Assembly (NCBI GenBank): GCA_039621445.1
Contig: CP154956.1
Location: 97,406,406 to 97,470,405, forward strand
Direction: 5' to 3'
From: Euglena gracilis
Taxonomy: Eukaryota > Euglenida > Euglenophyceae > Euglenales
Length of the DNA stretch: 64,000 nt
Shown: positions 28,811 through 38,939 of the stretch, piece by piece
Position numbering within the stretch: position 1 is the first letter of the stretch
Layout of the letters: each line of letters begins with the position of its first letter
Notes under the pieces: model-generated
The model's input: the letters and a program-made list of their open reading frames with translations, nothing else
Told to the model about the DNA's origin: nothing
The model's database searches: none
Made by a program: the position numbers and the translations under genes

Positions 28811-31190
28811 CTTGGCAACCCCCCTTTCTCACAATGTGACAATGTGGTGTGAGCACTATCGTGCATTTATGACACATGGGTATAGGCCCAAACCACCCAT
28901 ATTCTTTTGGGAATCATTCCCAAAGATATATGTGTGGAAATCCGCAATTCTGTTCATGGATGTTTGTTTCTGTACCACATGCTCAAATTGCAGATTTTGT
29001 TTGATGACAGCAAACAAGAAGTGAAGTTTTATGTGAATACGGTTTTTTGCCCAATCCACTCCCACACCAAAAATATTTTGGTGTTCCCAAAGCTCTATAG
29101 AGCAACACAAGTCATGTGATAAAGTTTTTGGGATGTATTGCAAATACCGCATTTTTCCCGAAAACTTCTCCAACTTGTGCCTAAATAGCAGTTTTGTGCC
29201 TAAATGGCATATATTTTGGCAAAATGCAATCCCGGTATGGGAAAATGCTCACAATTTTATTTCTTTTATGTGCAACATAGTGGCCCCCCCCTCAAAAGAA
29301 AATGAAGAAAATTCACTCAAACATGCATTTTTATGGACTTGACCAGTTAGCCTTAGGTGAATGTGACCAACACACCCTATGATGTGCAAGGCCTATGGGC
29401 CATTACCCATGTGGTCCATGGGTCCATAGGACCAATTTGCACAAATTGTAAGGACCAAAAGGACCAAAGGTCCACAAATCCATATTATGAAGTGAAAAGT
29501 CCATAGGACCTCAAAAAATGGCACAAAAAGCCATATTACATTGCTGAAAGTGGCTGAATTGGCCAAAACAAGCCAAATAGGCCAGTTTTATGCAGATTTG
29601 CATAAGTGTCACTTGGGCATAGCCTCAAAACCACCACAAAAGCTTCAAAATTTCTGGCACCTCGTACCATGAGGTTTTGACTGTGTGTCGTAGTGCGTAT
29701 GAGATAGAAACCAAAAGTTGTCTTTCTAGAATAAATTATGGAAGCTTATAGCAAAAGCTCACTCACACAGGCAAAGGATCAAAGACGTATCTCAGCGCCT
29801 GTAGCTGGCCGATAGGCCATGTTACCCCTCATTCGAAAGCTCGTTCGATGAGCCGTCCAGCGGTGCAAACAGATCGCTGTAACTCTGCACGGTACTCTTA
29901 TTTGAGGAGATCGTGAAATTTTGAATTAAGCCCAGCCAATTTGGCCAAACCCAATTATTTCAGCCAGATCTTGTACGATCGTGTACCAGACTGGCAAATC
30001 AGCCTGAAAGGCTTCTATAGTGTACCCTACATCGTTTCTGATGGCTAATTACCATTGGTTACCAGTTTGGCTAATGGCCATTTTTAAGCTCCTTTGGCAG
30101 CATTCTGCCCATTGCCCCCTCTGTATGTGCTATTAGGCCTGGCACAGTTCAGAGGGCTATAGCCCACAATTTGGAGTCATTTCGACTCACTAGAATCATT
30201 TTTAGGAGCACTTATGTGCAAATTTTCATTTAAATCATTGATTTTTTGCAATTTTTGGTGATTTTTCCCTATTCTGGCACTCATATCCCTAATGGGAGTG
30301 ACCATGAGGCACTATGCCAGAATGGAGTGCAAAGGGATATGCTGATATTAGCAATTTTTCCTTTGCTCAAGATGTCATAGACATGTTTCACTTGTATTTT
30401 CAAGCTTATTTTTGCTTTTTTTGCGATATTTTTGCACAATTTTACAGCTTTTTGGATGATGTGGTGTTATTAGACACCCAAATCCCAAAATCTGTGCAAC
30501 AACAAACATGCAGTGCTCTTGGACACTCTCAACAAGCACTATGTGCTCTTGGCAAATATGCAGTCTTAAATGACTCAAAATGCAGCAAAGTTGCACTTTT
30601 GGTTGCAAAAATGCAACTCTCGACGCAGAATCTGCATCTCTGCCCTAAATCCTGATAGGGATTTCCCTAAAAATCTGATAAAAGTCAGTATTTCTCAGTG
30701 GCATAGTCACAAATGATGAGATTTTGTCATATTTGCAGTATTTTTTTCTGCTTACCACACTAACGGCATTCTTGCCCCACCCCCCCCCACTTTATTCAGT
30801 GGGACCCCCTTACCGATATAATTCGGAGGACCCGATGGTCATCATGTGCAACACCAATGGTGTCATTCTGCAAGGTTTATAAGAACCATAGCTCAAAAAT
30901 GGTGAAATCCGGCTTTTTGTGATGAATTTCACCGCACTGGAACAATGTTCCATCCTTTTATGTGCATTCACAGTTCATTTGCGGTTTTTCAAAGTGGTAT
31001 AAGCCACACCAACCACAGTTGTTCTGTGATTTGGCAGCAGCCTGCCACAATTCCGCATTTTTTCTGCGGTTGTACACCTCACTATGATTTTTTGGCAATA
31101 TGCCGGTTTTTTTTGATTCGGGAATACACCCAGTAGTATTTTTGTGCCATGCATATTCCGCAAGGCAAGGTTTCTTGGCGATAAAGCCTA
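28811..31190 (+). other. Non-coding interior of element D
   Basis: No ORF with recognisable homology, no domain and no RNA gene that I can identify. The sequence is AT-richer than the genes and full of short inverted repeats such as GGTCC-ATG-GGTCC/GGACC and TTGGCC/GGCCAA. It replaces most of pol. Confidence 0.6.
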
Positions 31191-31970
31191 CCCCCCCCCA
31201 TTATTTTGGCTTAATGCCAACCCTTCAGCCTACAGGCTGCACACCCAAGGCACAAATGCCAAATCTACAGTTTTTAGGGCTACTGCCCGCTATTCTGAGG
31301 TATATGCCTCTGGGGATACCCCATCGACAACACCGTGTTCGCGCTGCACTGTGAAGACTTCACAGCGGTATATGCCGCCAGTAAGAAGACGCACAGCACA
31401 CAGCGCGCACAACGTAATAATTAGGCCAACTTGTTACTTTTCGGCCTTAAGGCCCCCATAAGACTGCCAGACAGCAAAAATTCTTTGTAAGGTCTTTAGA
31501 CCAGCCCCCCACTCCTCTCCCCTTTCCCCCCCCGGGCAAAAATCGCTGTCGCCCGCAGTTGGTTTTGTAAATAGGCTTTCCTCCCTGGTCAGGTATGACT
31601 GGCCAGGTGCCTTCCACACCCTACCCTTCAATCTTTTCCGATTATGGAATGAGACCTCCCCGCGTGTCATAGACACACCCCAAACCGGGTGGATGGGACT
31701 TTCTGGAATGGAAACCTTCCAGCCCCACTTTCCAAGTGGGCTCTTCCACTTCCACCCCTTTACCGCAATAAGTAGGTAGCCGCATAAGCGGGTAACCTCT
31801 TTTGCGCGTTTTGGGTTTATGGGTTCCCCTTTCTTCCTTCCCTTTCTGGTTTTTTACCTTGTGATGGAGAAGCAGACCCAAGATATGCTTTCCTGGTGTA
31901 CATTCCTCAGTCTTAGAGCTACGCTTGAATCCTTGCTGGCCTGGTCCAGTAAGGAAATCGGGCAAAGCCC
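31191..31970 (+). other. 3' non-coding region of element D, conserved in F and H
   Basis: About 780 nt closely related to 48040-48816 and, inverted, to 52945-53740. Shared landmarks are GTATATGCC..., AAGAAGACGCACAGC, CTGCCAGACAGC and a CT-rich block. It lies between the last gene and the PPT, so it is a conserved 3' untranslated region, possibly with packaging or RNA-stability signals (inference). Confidence 0.75.
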
Positions 31971-31981
31971 TGGGAGGGGGA
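31971..31981 (+). other. Polypurine tract (element D)
   Basis: TGGGAGGGGGA lies directly before the 3' LTR, the expected plus-strand primer site. F has CTGGGAGGAGGA in the same place. Confidence 0.85.
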
Positions 31982-32401
31982 TGTGTACCAGGCAGCATGA
32001 ACATGGCACTGTGCATAGCAGCAGACTGCAGAATGTACAATGTCATGCCAGATAGTACTATTCCATGTTCTGCAATACAAATTGCAGAAATTAGGAATAG
32101 CCTATCCTATCTCGGATCTGCCTTCTCTTTTCACAGGTGGTATTGTTATTCTGTTTCACATTTCATTAGCCCAAAAGGGCAAACCAAGATTTCAAGTTCA
32201 ACACTCCGATAGGAGAACATTGGAGGAACGAGTTTCCAAACAAATCCCTCTCTTTGCCTTGTGCTCTGCATAAGCCCAAAGGCAATAAAAACTAATAGTT
32301 AAGTGAAAGATTTTCTTTTTTGTTACTCTCCTGGTTCTGTTCCCACGGGAGGGTGTAAGTAGGCCGACAGGCAGTGGGAATAGAGTCAGGGGACGTACAC
32401 T
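31982..32401 (+). repeat. 3' LTR of element D
   Basis: 420 bp, matching the 5' LTR without any difference that I could see. It is followed by the CTTAG target duplication (32402-32406). Confidence 0.95.
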
Positions 32402-32406
32402 CTTAG

Positions 32407-32663
32407 GTACGGTTTGAAGTCGTCCATATGGACGTCCTCAGTCCCGTTCGACAAGGCAACTTTATATCGCCCGCTACTACCTAACCGCTCCAAAGTTTCG
32501 GATGGGCCGAGCCAAAGAGGATCTAGCTTGGAAGATTGCATCCGGGTGCGGTTATTCCGTACCCACACGCCGTCACCTGGACTATACTCAGGTGTGTTGA
32601 ATTTTTGCAAAAACGATTTCCGTTTGTTGGAATGAATTTCTGTGATGCGTGATTGGACTATTT
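32407..32663 (-). pseudogene. Integrase GPY-like segment (element C, right of D)
   Basis: It encodes RITEIHSNKRKSF, YSPGDGVWVRNNRTR, LDPLWLGPSETLERLG and DDFKPYL, colinear with 3010-3260 of element A. To the left it joins the chromodomain at 23690 once D is removed. To the right it ends abruptly at about 32660 against element E. Confidence 0.85.
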
Positions 32664-35291
32664 TTTCAGTGCCTCCATCACCCTTCTGATGTCTTTGTCG
32701 TGTTGTTCGAGGGTTTTGTCTTCAGTTCCCTGCCACATGGTTCCTACGATGATGTCGTCCACGTAGGGGTTTGCAATATCCTGTACATCCTCCAGGCTGT
32801 ACTCGATCACCCTCTGGAAAATCGGTACACCGTTTTTCATTCCCATGACCACCACTCTCCACTGTTTTGTTCCCTTGGGTGTGCTGCAGCAGGTGTAGGG
32901 TCTGGACTCTGTTCTCAGTGGCACCTGGTGGAAGGCGTCTTTCAGGTCCAGTACACTGTACAGGGCCTGTTGTCCTTGTTGAACTAGGATGTCTTCTATC
33001 CTTGGGAGGGGATGGGCGTCTGTGATTGTTGCCTCGTTCAGTGCTCTGAAATCCACCATCCCTCTCCATTTCCCACCTTTTTTGGCCACCACGAACGTGG
33101 GGCTGGACCAGTCACTCCTCCCGTCTTCCACTTTCAGGTCTCTGACCCATTCGTCCACCATGTCGATGAGTGCCTGTCGGCGTTCTCCTGTCATGTGGAT
33201 GGGTCTTTGCTTTTTCGCCACTGTTCCAGGTTTCAGTTCGATTTTCCCATAACCCAGTGGTCCGCGTTCTGGGGGGTCTGGGAAGATTTTGTCTCGCAAG
33301 ACCACTCCTTCATAGTCCTGCCGCAGTTTTTTCACCAGTTCAGCCACTTTTTCGCCTTGTGTTTCCTGTCCTTCTGGCACCACCACAACACCGTGAACCC
33401 TGTCAGATTTCTTTGCTGATTTCTGAAGTTGTTTTGCCAGTGTTTCCAATGTTGTTTCGTCTTCAAACAGTTTTTGCTCGTCCTGGCCCGCTTCAGCAGG
33501 AATCTTCAAATTCATTGCTCGAACCGCCGAAATGTTTTTCTGAAGTTGGTGTATTTTCCGTTCCCTGTGTTTTTGTTCCTTCAGCTGGTGCCAACTGGAC
33601 GGCAGCCGCAGTTGTTCACCTATGAGGGCCAATGATTGTAGGTGTGGGAAAACCCCCAGTTGGTGTTGTTCCATCCACGGATACCCGAGGATGGCATACA
33701 CTTGGATGTCGGCGTCATGGAATGTTCCAATGGTGGACCATTCCCTTGCTCTGTCCTTGTTGTGCACCTGTGATGAAAACTGCAGTTCCAGTGTGACTTC
33801 GTGTAGGCCTCCTTCCATCCTTGTTCCGTCCGCTGTGATCAAGGCCAAGGGTTTTGGTGAACGTCTGAAGTTTTGTTGGGGAATCAGGTTCTTTTTCACC
33901 AGGTTCGCCTGTGCTCCCGTGTCAATTAGGGCCTGTAGGAACATTTTTTTGCCGTCCGGCAACACAGCACGGACTTCGATGAGGAGTTGTTTTGCTTTCC
34001 TTCTGCTGATGACCTGCCCCAGCAGGAGTTTGGACACCGGTTCACACAGTCGTTTTGGAAGCCGAATGTTTTGGTCTGGTTCTGTTTTGTCAGTTGAATC
34101 TGGGTTTGGCTGTTGACCTGTCAGTTCTGGGCTGGGCTGTGAGATCATGTTTTGTCGTGCAGTCTGGGCAGGGCTGGGCTGCTGCAGCGGTTGTTGCTGC
34201 GCGGCCTGGGCTTGGCTGGTTTGCCGTAGCCGTTCGTGGAACCCCGCCAGGTCCTGAATCAGTTGTTCTGGGATCCTAAATTTTTTGAAGGCTGGAATGT
34301 TGTGTTTGTTGCTGAGTTTCACCAGGTGACCTCCACCGTTCGGGTGCAGGTTTTTGCACGTTTTCCCGTCACACCGTTTTGTTGGTACCTGCAGGATGTC
34401 AGGGCTGCCCCAGATTCGTGTTGGTTTTTTGTAACCCCAGTCTGTGTATTGACAGTAATCCACGTCAATGTACGGGTACGGTTTCATGTAATCTCGCTTT
34501 CCCAGGTGTCCGTACCTTGGGTTTTCCAACCACCATTTCTGCGGCTGCAGAAATTCCACAATTTCCAGGGCTTTCTTTGCAAAGCTGTCGCCTTTTTCCA
34601 GGTTTCTGGGTCTTGTCGTCAGGGCAATGCTGAATTCTGTGCAGGGAACTCCACACACCACCGTGTGGAATTCTCCAGGTTTGAAGTGTTTTCTGAAGTC
34701 CCAGTCCAGTACGTCCACCTGGTAATCTGCTTTCCACCTGGGGTCTGAATCCACTGTCACCACCTCGAAACCCGTTTTTTCATACACCTTGCTGACCGAT
34801 TTTGTTCCACAGAACAGGTCCAGCATTTTTGGTTTTAGATTTTCTGCTGTGGCCCGTTCTGGTGTCGCTGTGGCTGCCTCCTGCAGTTTTCTGATGTGTT
34901 TCTGTAGTTTTTCTGTCCCCAAGTCGTTTTTCTGTTCACCACCCTCCGCCTTGTCCTCCACTGGCCGGTACTCGTGGGCTGTGCCGAACCTCACCTTGGA
35001 TGTCGGGTGTAGGGGGGTGAAATGTTTGTGGAAACCTGGTAGGTACTTGCACCGTGTTTTGTGTCCGCATACCAAAAACACTTCCACTGGCCACGGTGTA
35101 TTCCCGCAGTTCTTGTCACCCTGTCTGAACAGTTTTGTTCCCGCTGGGATGAACATTGACATCACTGCCAGTTTTTTGATTTCCCTGTACCATCGTCTGT
35201 GGACCCATCTTGGTACCATGAGAAGTGCGTGGGCCTCGTCTGTTTGAATTTTATTCACCACCTGTGAAATTTTGCTGAATGGGGGGTTCAT
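32658..35291 (-). CDS. Pol with cytosine-C5 methyltransferase, retropepsin and RT domains (element E)
   Basis: 877 codons, open throughout; residue numbers count from the ATG at 35291. Residues 1-45 end a Dam-like domain (NPPF at 2-5). At 155-350 is a C5-methyltransferase domain: motif I DLFCG (158-162), motif IV GVPCTEF with catalytic Cys217, motif VI ENP (256-258) and Arg292 in TRIW as a motif VIII candidate. The spacing is short, like compact phage/large-virus-type C5 enzymes. Retropepsin follows (LIDTGA, DTG 457-459; ILGYPW near 534), then RT (WRGMVDFRALNE; YSVLDLKDAFHQ; YVDD 843-846). Every catalytic landmark I can name is kept. The ORF start is not a natural initiator: a seven-A run at 35314-35320 carries an apparent 1-nt insertion separating it from the upstream frame. 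The RT end, RNase H and integrase are lost at 32658. Confidence 0.88.
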   Translation of the reverse strand: MNPPFSKISQVVNKIQTDEAHALLMVPRWVHRRWYREIKKLAVMSMFIPAGTKLFRQGDKNCGNTPWPVEVFLVCGHKTRCKYLPGFHKHFTPLHPTSKVRFGTAHEYRPVEDKAEGGEQKNDLGTEKLQKHIRKLQEAATATPERATAENLKPKMLDLFCGTKSVSKVYEKTGFEVVTVDSDPRWKADYQVDVLDWDFRKHFKPGEFHTVVCGVPCTEFSIALTTRPRNLEKGDSFAKKALEIVEFLQPQKWWLENPRYGHLGKRDYMKPYPYIDVDYCQYTDWGYKKPTRIWGSPDILQVPTKRCDGKTCKNLHPNGGGHLVKLSNKHNIPAFKKFRIPEQLIQDLAGFHERLRQTSQAQAAQQQPLQQPSPAQTARQNMISQPSPELTGQQPNPDSTDKTEPDQNIRLPKRLCEPVSKLLLGQVISRRKAKQLLIEVRAVLPDGKKMFLQALIDTGAQANLVKKNLIPQQNFRRSPKPLALITADGTRMEGGLHEVTLELQFSSQVHNKDRAREWSTIGTFHDADIQVYAILGYPWMEQHQLGVFPHLQSLALIGEQLRLPSSWHQLKEQKHRERKIHQLQKNISAVRAMNLKIPAEAGQDEQKLFEDETTLETLAKQLQKSAKKSDRVHGVVVVPEGQETQGEKVAELVKKLRQDYEGVVLRDKIFPDPPERGPLGYGKIELKPGTVAKKQRPIHMTGERRQALIDMVDEWVRDLKVEDGRSDWSSPTFVVAKKGGKWRGMVDFRALNEATITDAHPLPRIEDILVQQGQQALYSVLDLKDAFHQVPLRTESRPYTCCSTPKGTKQWRVVVMGMKNGVPIFQRVIEYSLEDVQDIANPYVDDIIVGTMWQGTEDKTLEQHDKDIRRVMEALKK

Positions 35292-35709
35292 CCACAGCAG
35301 TTTTCCGTGCCAGTTTTTTTACAAAGGCGTCAGTTCCATCTGGGCTGCCCGATCCCCACCATTGCGGGAATCTTTTGTTTTTTTCCGTTGCAAAGGCTTC
35401 CAGCTGGGGCTGGACGCGGAAGTGTGAGAGAATTTCTGTCATTTTATCTTCCTTCACGTGGTAGTTTTCAGACACCCACCGTGAAGCTGCTCTGCCGAAC
35501 CTGCAGCTGACCTGTTCCCGTTTCGGTTCTGGGCTGTGGAGTCGTTTTTTTGTCAGGATGTTTTTCTTTTGGGGTTTTTTCTTACCTCCCTTACCCAGTG
35601 TGTATGACCGCTGCGGCTCCGGACCTGGTCCCCTTGTTTTGTTTTGTTGTTTCGGTTGTGTCTGCAGAGAGTCGCCCCTCTCGTCCCCTACCCTCAGGCC
35701 GCAGCCCCT
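35160..35709 (-). CDS. Pol start of element E: basic linker and Dam-like domain
   Basis: The frame is open from the UGA at 35710 to the frameshift near 35318. It encodes a basic stretch (GKGGKKKPQKKN), then LEAFATEKNKRFPQWW and GTDAF. The next frame supplies GKLLWMNPPF and VVNKIQTDEA. Together these match the Dam-like (adenine-N6 methylase-like) domain known from DIRS elements, with the NPPF motif kept. It is colinear with gag through a single UGA, so it may be reached by readthrough, or the UGA may be a decayed CGA. Confidence 0.65.
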
Positions 35710-36381
35710 TCACTTCCGTTCTGCGTTTTGAACTGGCTGCCAGCGGTTGCTGGAAGTTGCTTCTGCCTTTGGCTGTCCCTGTGGCTGGTTGGCTGGCTCC
35801 TGTGAATTGGTTTGCTGTGTCTGTGGTTCAGTTTTCGTTGCTGCTGGCTGTGGCTGTGGCTGCCCTTTGCCTTTTCCTTTCCCGCTCCCCTTCCCAGAAT
35901 CGTATCCTTTCCCAGAGTTGTATCCCTTTCCAGAATCGTTGCCTTTGCCGTAATTCTGATTCCAGTTCTGGTTCTGGTTCCAGTTTTGGGTTGAACCCCA
36001 GTCTTGACCTTTCCCCTTTTCTTTGCCTTTGCCCCAGTCGTTCTGTCCCCAGTCTGACCAGTTGGTGTTCCGTCCCTGGCCAGGCTGTTCTGAAACTGCC
36101 ATGGGCACCTGCTGGCGTGGAGAAGGGGGTATGGGTTTTTCGGGTGTTGGGGTTCGAGGTCCAGGGGAGTTGGGTCGGGATCTGGAAGGTGGTGTCCGAC
36201 TTCTGGATTTTGTTTTCTCCTCCTCCTTGACTTCCCTGACGTAACCCCTGCGGTCCATCGACCGTGATCTGTTTTCACGAGGTTGGTTCTGCCAGCCGTT
36301 GTACCCTCTACCCAGGGAGTCTGACTGTTGTTGGCACCTGAGTTCTGTTTCCACCCGTTGGAACAGTTCGTCCAGAGTCAG
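35710..36381 (-). CDS. Gag C-terminal nucleic-acid-binding region (element E)
   Basis: It follows the capsid-like block in the same frame after a UGA at 36382-36384. It begins LTLDELFQRVETEL, then shows a Ser/Arg/Pro-rich part and a low-complexity Gly/Lys/Asn/Trp region (WGKGKEKGKG, QNWNQN, GYNSGKGYDSGKG). No CCHC knuckle is visible, so RNA binding may rest on the basic low-complexity part. It ends at UGA 35710, in frame with pol. Confidence 0.6.
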   Translation of the reverse strand: MTLDELFQRVETELRCQQQSDSLGRGYNGWQNQPRENRSRSMDRRGYVREVKEEEKTKSRSRTPPSRSRPNSPGPRTPTPEKPIPPSPRQQVPMAVSEQPGQGRNTNWSDWGQNDWGKGKEKGKGQDWGSTQNWNQNQNWNQNYGKGNDSGKGYNSGKGYDSGKGSGKGKGKGQPQPQPAATKTEPQTQQTNSQEPANQPQGQPKAEATSSNRWQPVQNAERK

Positions 36382-37578
36382 TCATGCTTGCACCTGTGTG
36401 AAGTGTGGTTTATGTCCAGTCAGCAACGTTGAACCGTTTTTCATCAGGAGAAGTTCAGCAGCTCTGCTGCTGTGCAGTTGGATCCTGAAGTTTTGTCCGT
36501 CTCGTGCCACCTGAAAATTCTCACCTGTACCCACAGTTGCTGCCACCAGGTCACGAACGTCTTCCGTCGTTGCATCTGGAACGTTTGTAATGTTCGTGAC
36601 CCCTTTCAGTTTCAGTGTCGGTCTGTCCTGATTTCTGCGGTCCTGTTCCCTGATGCAGCTTCTGCGTTGCGTTTCTGGCACTTTTTCAGCCAGCAGGTTG
36701 TAAGCGTCTTCTTCAGATGGATTTTCCAGCCTGCTGTAGAGGAGTTTGAAATGGGCCTCAAACTCCCTCCACGACTCCAGTGTCAGTTTTCCTTCCGTTT
36801 TTGGTCTCAGGTTTTTCAGTTCGTCTTTGATGGCTGATTGCGTGTCTCCACCGTATTTCTGGCACGTCCAGTTCCAAAATTCCTGGTATTTTATTTTCTC
36901 ACCGCGTTCCTGTCTGCGTTGTAGTTCCAGTTTGCTGGCACTGTCCAGGCTGCCCTCCAGCAGTGAAAGTTTCAGGTCATCGGTCAGGGACCCCTGACCG
37001 GCTGACACACGTTGCAGGTACATTGGAAATTTCACGGCAAAATCTGCAAAATTCCCCTGCAGTGTTGGTCTCACCAAGTCTTTTGTCATTGTCGCGCCCA
37101 CTGGACCCAGCAGCAGCCCGAAGGATGCTGCCGGGGCCGTTGCCACGGGGGCCACCACTGTTTCCTCTCCTATGTGGTGGATGGCAGTTTGGGTAGACCC
37201 CAGCTGGGGTCCCACCCAAGTTGTTGTGGCTGTGTTCCGAGTTTCGGTTTCGTATGCCCACATGAACAAGCCCCGAGTCCGGGACTGTGGGTTTTGTTGC
37301 GTCGTCACTGGCTGTTGAGTCGGCTGAGGTTGCGTTGACTGTGGTACTGGGCTTGTCGTGTTTGTCGTAAGTGCTGGGCTGGTCGGGACTGCAGTCGGCC
37401 GTTGTTCTGTTTGTCGAGTCAGTTGGGCAATTAACGGTGTCAAGGCAGTTTTTAGTTCTTGCTGGATGAACTGCCCCACCAGGGAAGCCGGGTTAACGGT
37501 CCCCAGTGCTGCAGCTCCTCCTTCCGTTTTTGGGTGTGGTGTTTCGTCCCCCCACTGCTGGCTGCTCTGGCTGAACAT
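36382..37578 (-). CDS. gag: Gag capsid-like region (element E)
   Basis: 398 codons. A Thr/Gln/Pro-rich N-terminus is followed by a capsid-like helical block (FADFAVKFPMYLQR, LLEGSLDSASKLELQRR, FWNWTCQKYGG, WREFEAHFKLLYSRL). It then shows a segment with INVPDATTEDVRDLVAATVG and FRIQLHSSRAAELLL. The ATG at 37578 lies just past the UGA of the upstream coiled-coil ORF, in a different frame. The two could be separate translation units or one Gag split by an indel. It is unrelated in sequence to Gag of the A-G family. Confidence 0.65.
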   Translation of the reverse strand: MFSQSSQQWGDETPHPKTEGGAAALGTVNPASLVGQFIQQELKTALTPLIAQLTRQTEQRPTAVPTSPALTTNTTSPVPQSTQPQPTQQPVTTQQNPQSRTRGLFMWAYETETRNTATTTWVGPQLGSTQTAIHHIGEETVVAPVATAPAASFGLLLGPVGATMTKDLVRPTLQGNFADFAVKFPMYLQRVSAGQGSLTDDLKLSLLEGSLDSASKLELQRRQERGEKIKYQEFWNWTCQKYGGDTQSAIKDELKNLRPKTEGKLTLESWREFEAHFKLLYSRLENPSEEDAYNLLAEKVPETQRRSCIREQDRRNQDRPTLKLKGVTNITNVPDATTEDVRDLVAATVGTGENFQVARDGQNFRIQLHSSRAAELLLMKNGSTLLTGHKPHFTQVQA

Positions 37579-37583
37579 ACCTG

Positions 37584-38935
37584 TCAGGGGTTGTGGGGTC
37601 CCCGTCCCCGTTTGACAGCCTGGGGTCCTGGGGTCCCCGTCCCTTGGATTCCTGCGGGCTGGCCCCTCAGGGCTGGCCGTGGCTGGGCCAGGGGTTGTGG
37701 GGTCCCCATCCCCGTTAGCCAGGCTTGGGGTTCTAGGGTCCCCGTCCCGTGTTGTCTTGTGGGCTGGCCCCTCGGGACTGGTGGGGGCTGGTTCTGGGGT
37801 TGTGGGTTCCCCGATCCCCGTTGGCCCGCGGCCCTGTCCACCCCCTGGGGGGGCTGTTCTGTTCGTTGGGCCGTTGTGGTTGCCCCTGGCTGTCCAGCCT
37901 GGGTTCTCGAGGGAGGCCCACTGGCCAGGGGGCTGGCCCCCGTCTCTGGCCCGAAGGCTCCTGTGCAGGCTGGGCGAGAGGAGATGCTTAAATTTTCAAA
38001 AAGTTTGGGTATTTCAGCCAGGCCAGGGCTGGGGGTTGTGATTTGCTGGGTGTTTTGCCTTTCCAGTTTTTCAGTTAGGTTTTCACTCGTTTTTGTCACA
38101 GTACTGATTTTTCTGTCCAGGGTCACCAGCTGTTCTGTCCACCGTTTCTGCTGTGTTTGCAGTTCCGTGGTCAGAGAATGTAAATGCTGCCAGATGCTGT
38201 TGTCATGTGTTTCTCGTTCTGCAGTTTTTGTTGTCAGACCAGCCAGTTTTGCTTCCAGTTGACCGACCCTGGTTGTCATTGAGCCAACGGCAGATGTCAT
38301 TTCCAGCCATTTAGCATGTTCAGATGTGGCATGTGTTCCCGTTTTAATGGCCCCTTTTTGCAGTTCACCCAGCAGTTTTTGAGTCGTTTGGGCTGTTTCG
38401 TCCACCCTGTGACCCAGGTTACCGACCTCCAGGTTCAGACGATCAGTGCGTTGTTTGTGTTTTTCTTCGTTGGAGGTCAGAGTTTCCACCTGTCGTTTCA
38501 GTCTGCCGATTTCCTCGTTCAGCTGTGTAATCTGCTGCTGCTGATCTGGGATTTTCTGCAGTTCGACCAGTTTTTTGTGCAGGTAATCACAGTTTTGAAT
38601 GGTTGTTGTCGTTTTTGTTTCCTGCTGCTGAACCCGTCCTGTCAGATTTCGGATTTCACTGCCCATGTCCTTCTGAATTCTTTCCACCACACTGCTGATT
38701 TCGCCTCTGAGGTTTTCAACTTTTCTGGACACTGTTGCCACAGTTTCGTCCACTTTGCTGTTCACCGTTTGGACTCTGCCTGTGATTCCTGCGACCCGTT
38801 CTTCTGCCACAGCCAATGTCTGTTGCATTTCTGCAGTTGTTTTTTCGTTTTCTCGCTGTCGGTGCAGTAAACCAACCAGATGTTCACCTTGGTTCTGTGC
38901 GTTTCCACCTGCCATCTGCAGAAAACTGTGAAATT
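37584..38935 (-). CDS. Gag coiled-coil region (element E)
   Basis: A long heptad-like stretch (VNSKVDETVATVSRKVENL; LNEEIGRLKRQVETL; LGHRVDETAQTTQKLL) of about 290 residues, then a Pro/Gly/Thr-rich tail with PQPQNQPPPVP-type low complexity. No catalytic motif. Position and coiled coil parallel the N-terminal half of Gag in element A without clear sequence similarity, so this is probably the matrix or oligomerisation part of Gag. It joins the upstream ORF by a frameshift near 38935. Confidence 0.6.
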
Positions 38936-38939
38936 CCCT

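Larger units (their letters stand above)
23696..32401 (+). mobile_element. Element D: non-autonomous gag-only LTR element
   Basis: It has two 420-bp LTRs that I read as identical, a PBS, a PPT and a 5-bp target duplication. Inside are a leader, gag (one in-frame UGA), a pol relic without protease DTG, RT or integrase motifs, about 2.5 kb of non-coding DNA, and a 3' region shared with F and H. Such large derivatives move using enzymes supplied by relatives; that is the inference here, given the fresh ends and missing enzymes. Confidence 0.92.

Noticed and set aside
29640-30060. Possible structural RNA gene in D non-coding DNA
   Set aside because: Short inverted repeats are present but no cloverleaf, box motifs or conserved rRNA/snRNA cores were found; the hairpins match the window-wide background.
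32658-35291. The methyltransferase as a host gene next to a retroelement
   Set aside because: Methyltransferase, protease and RT are in one uninterrupted frame, so it belongs to the element.
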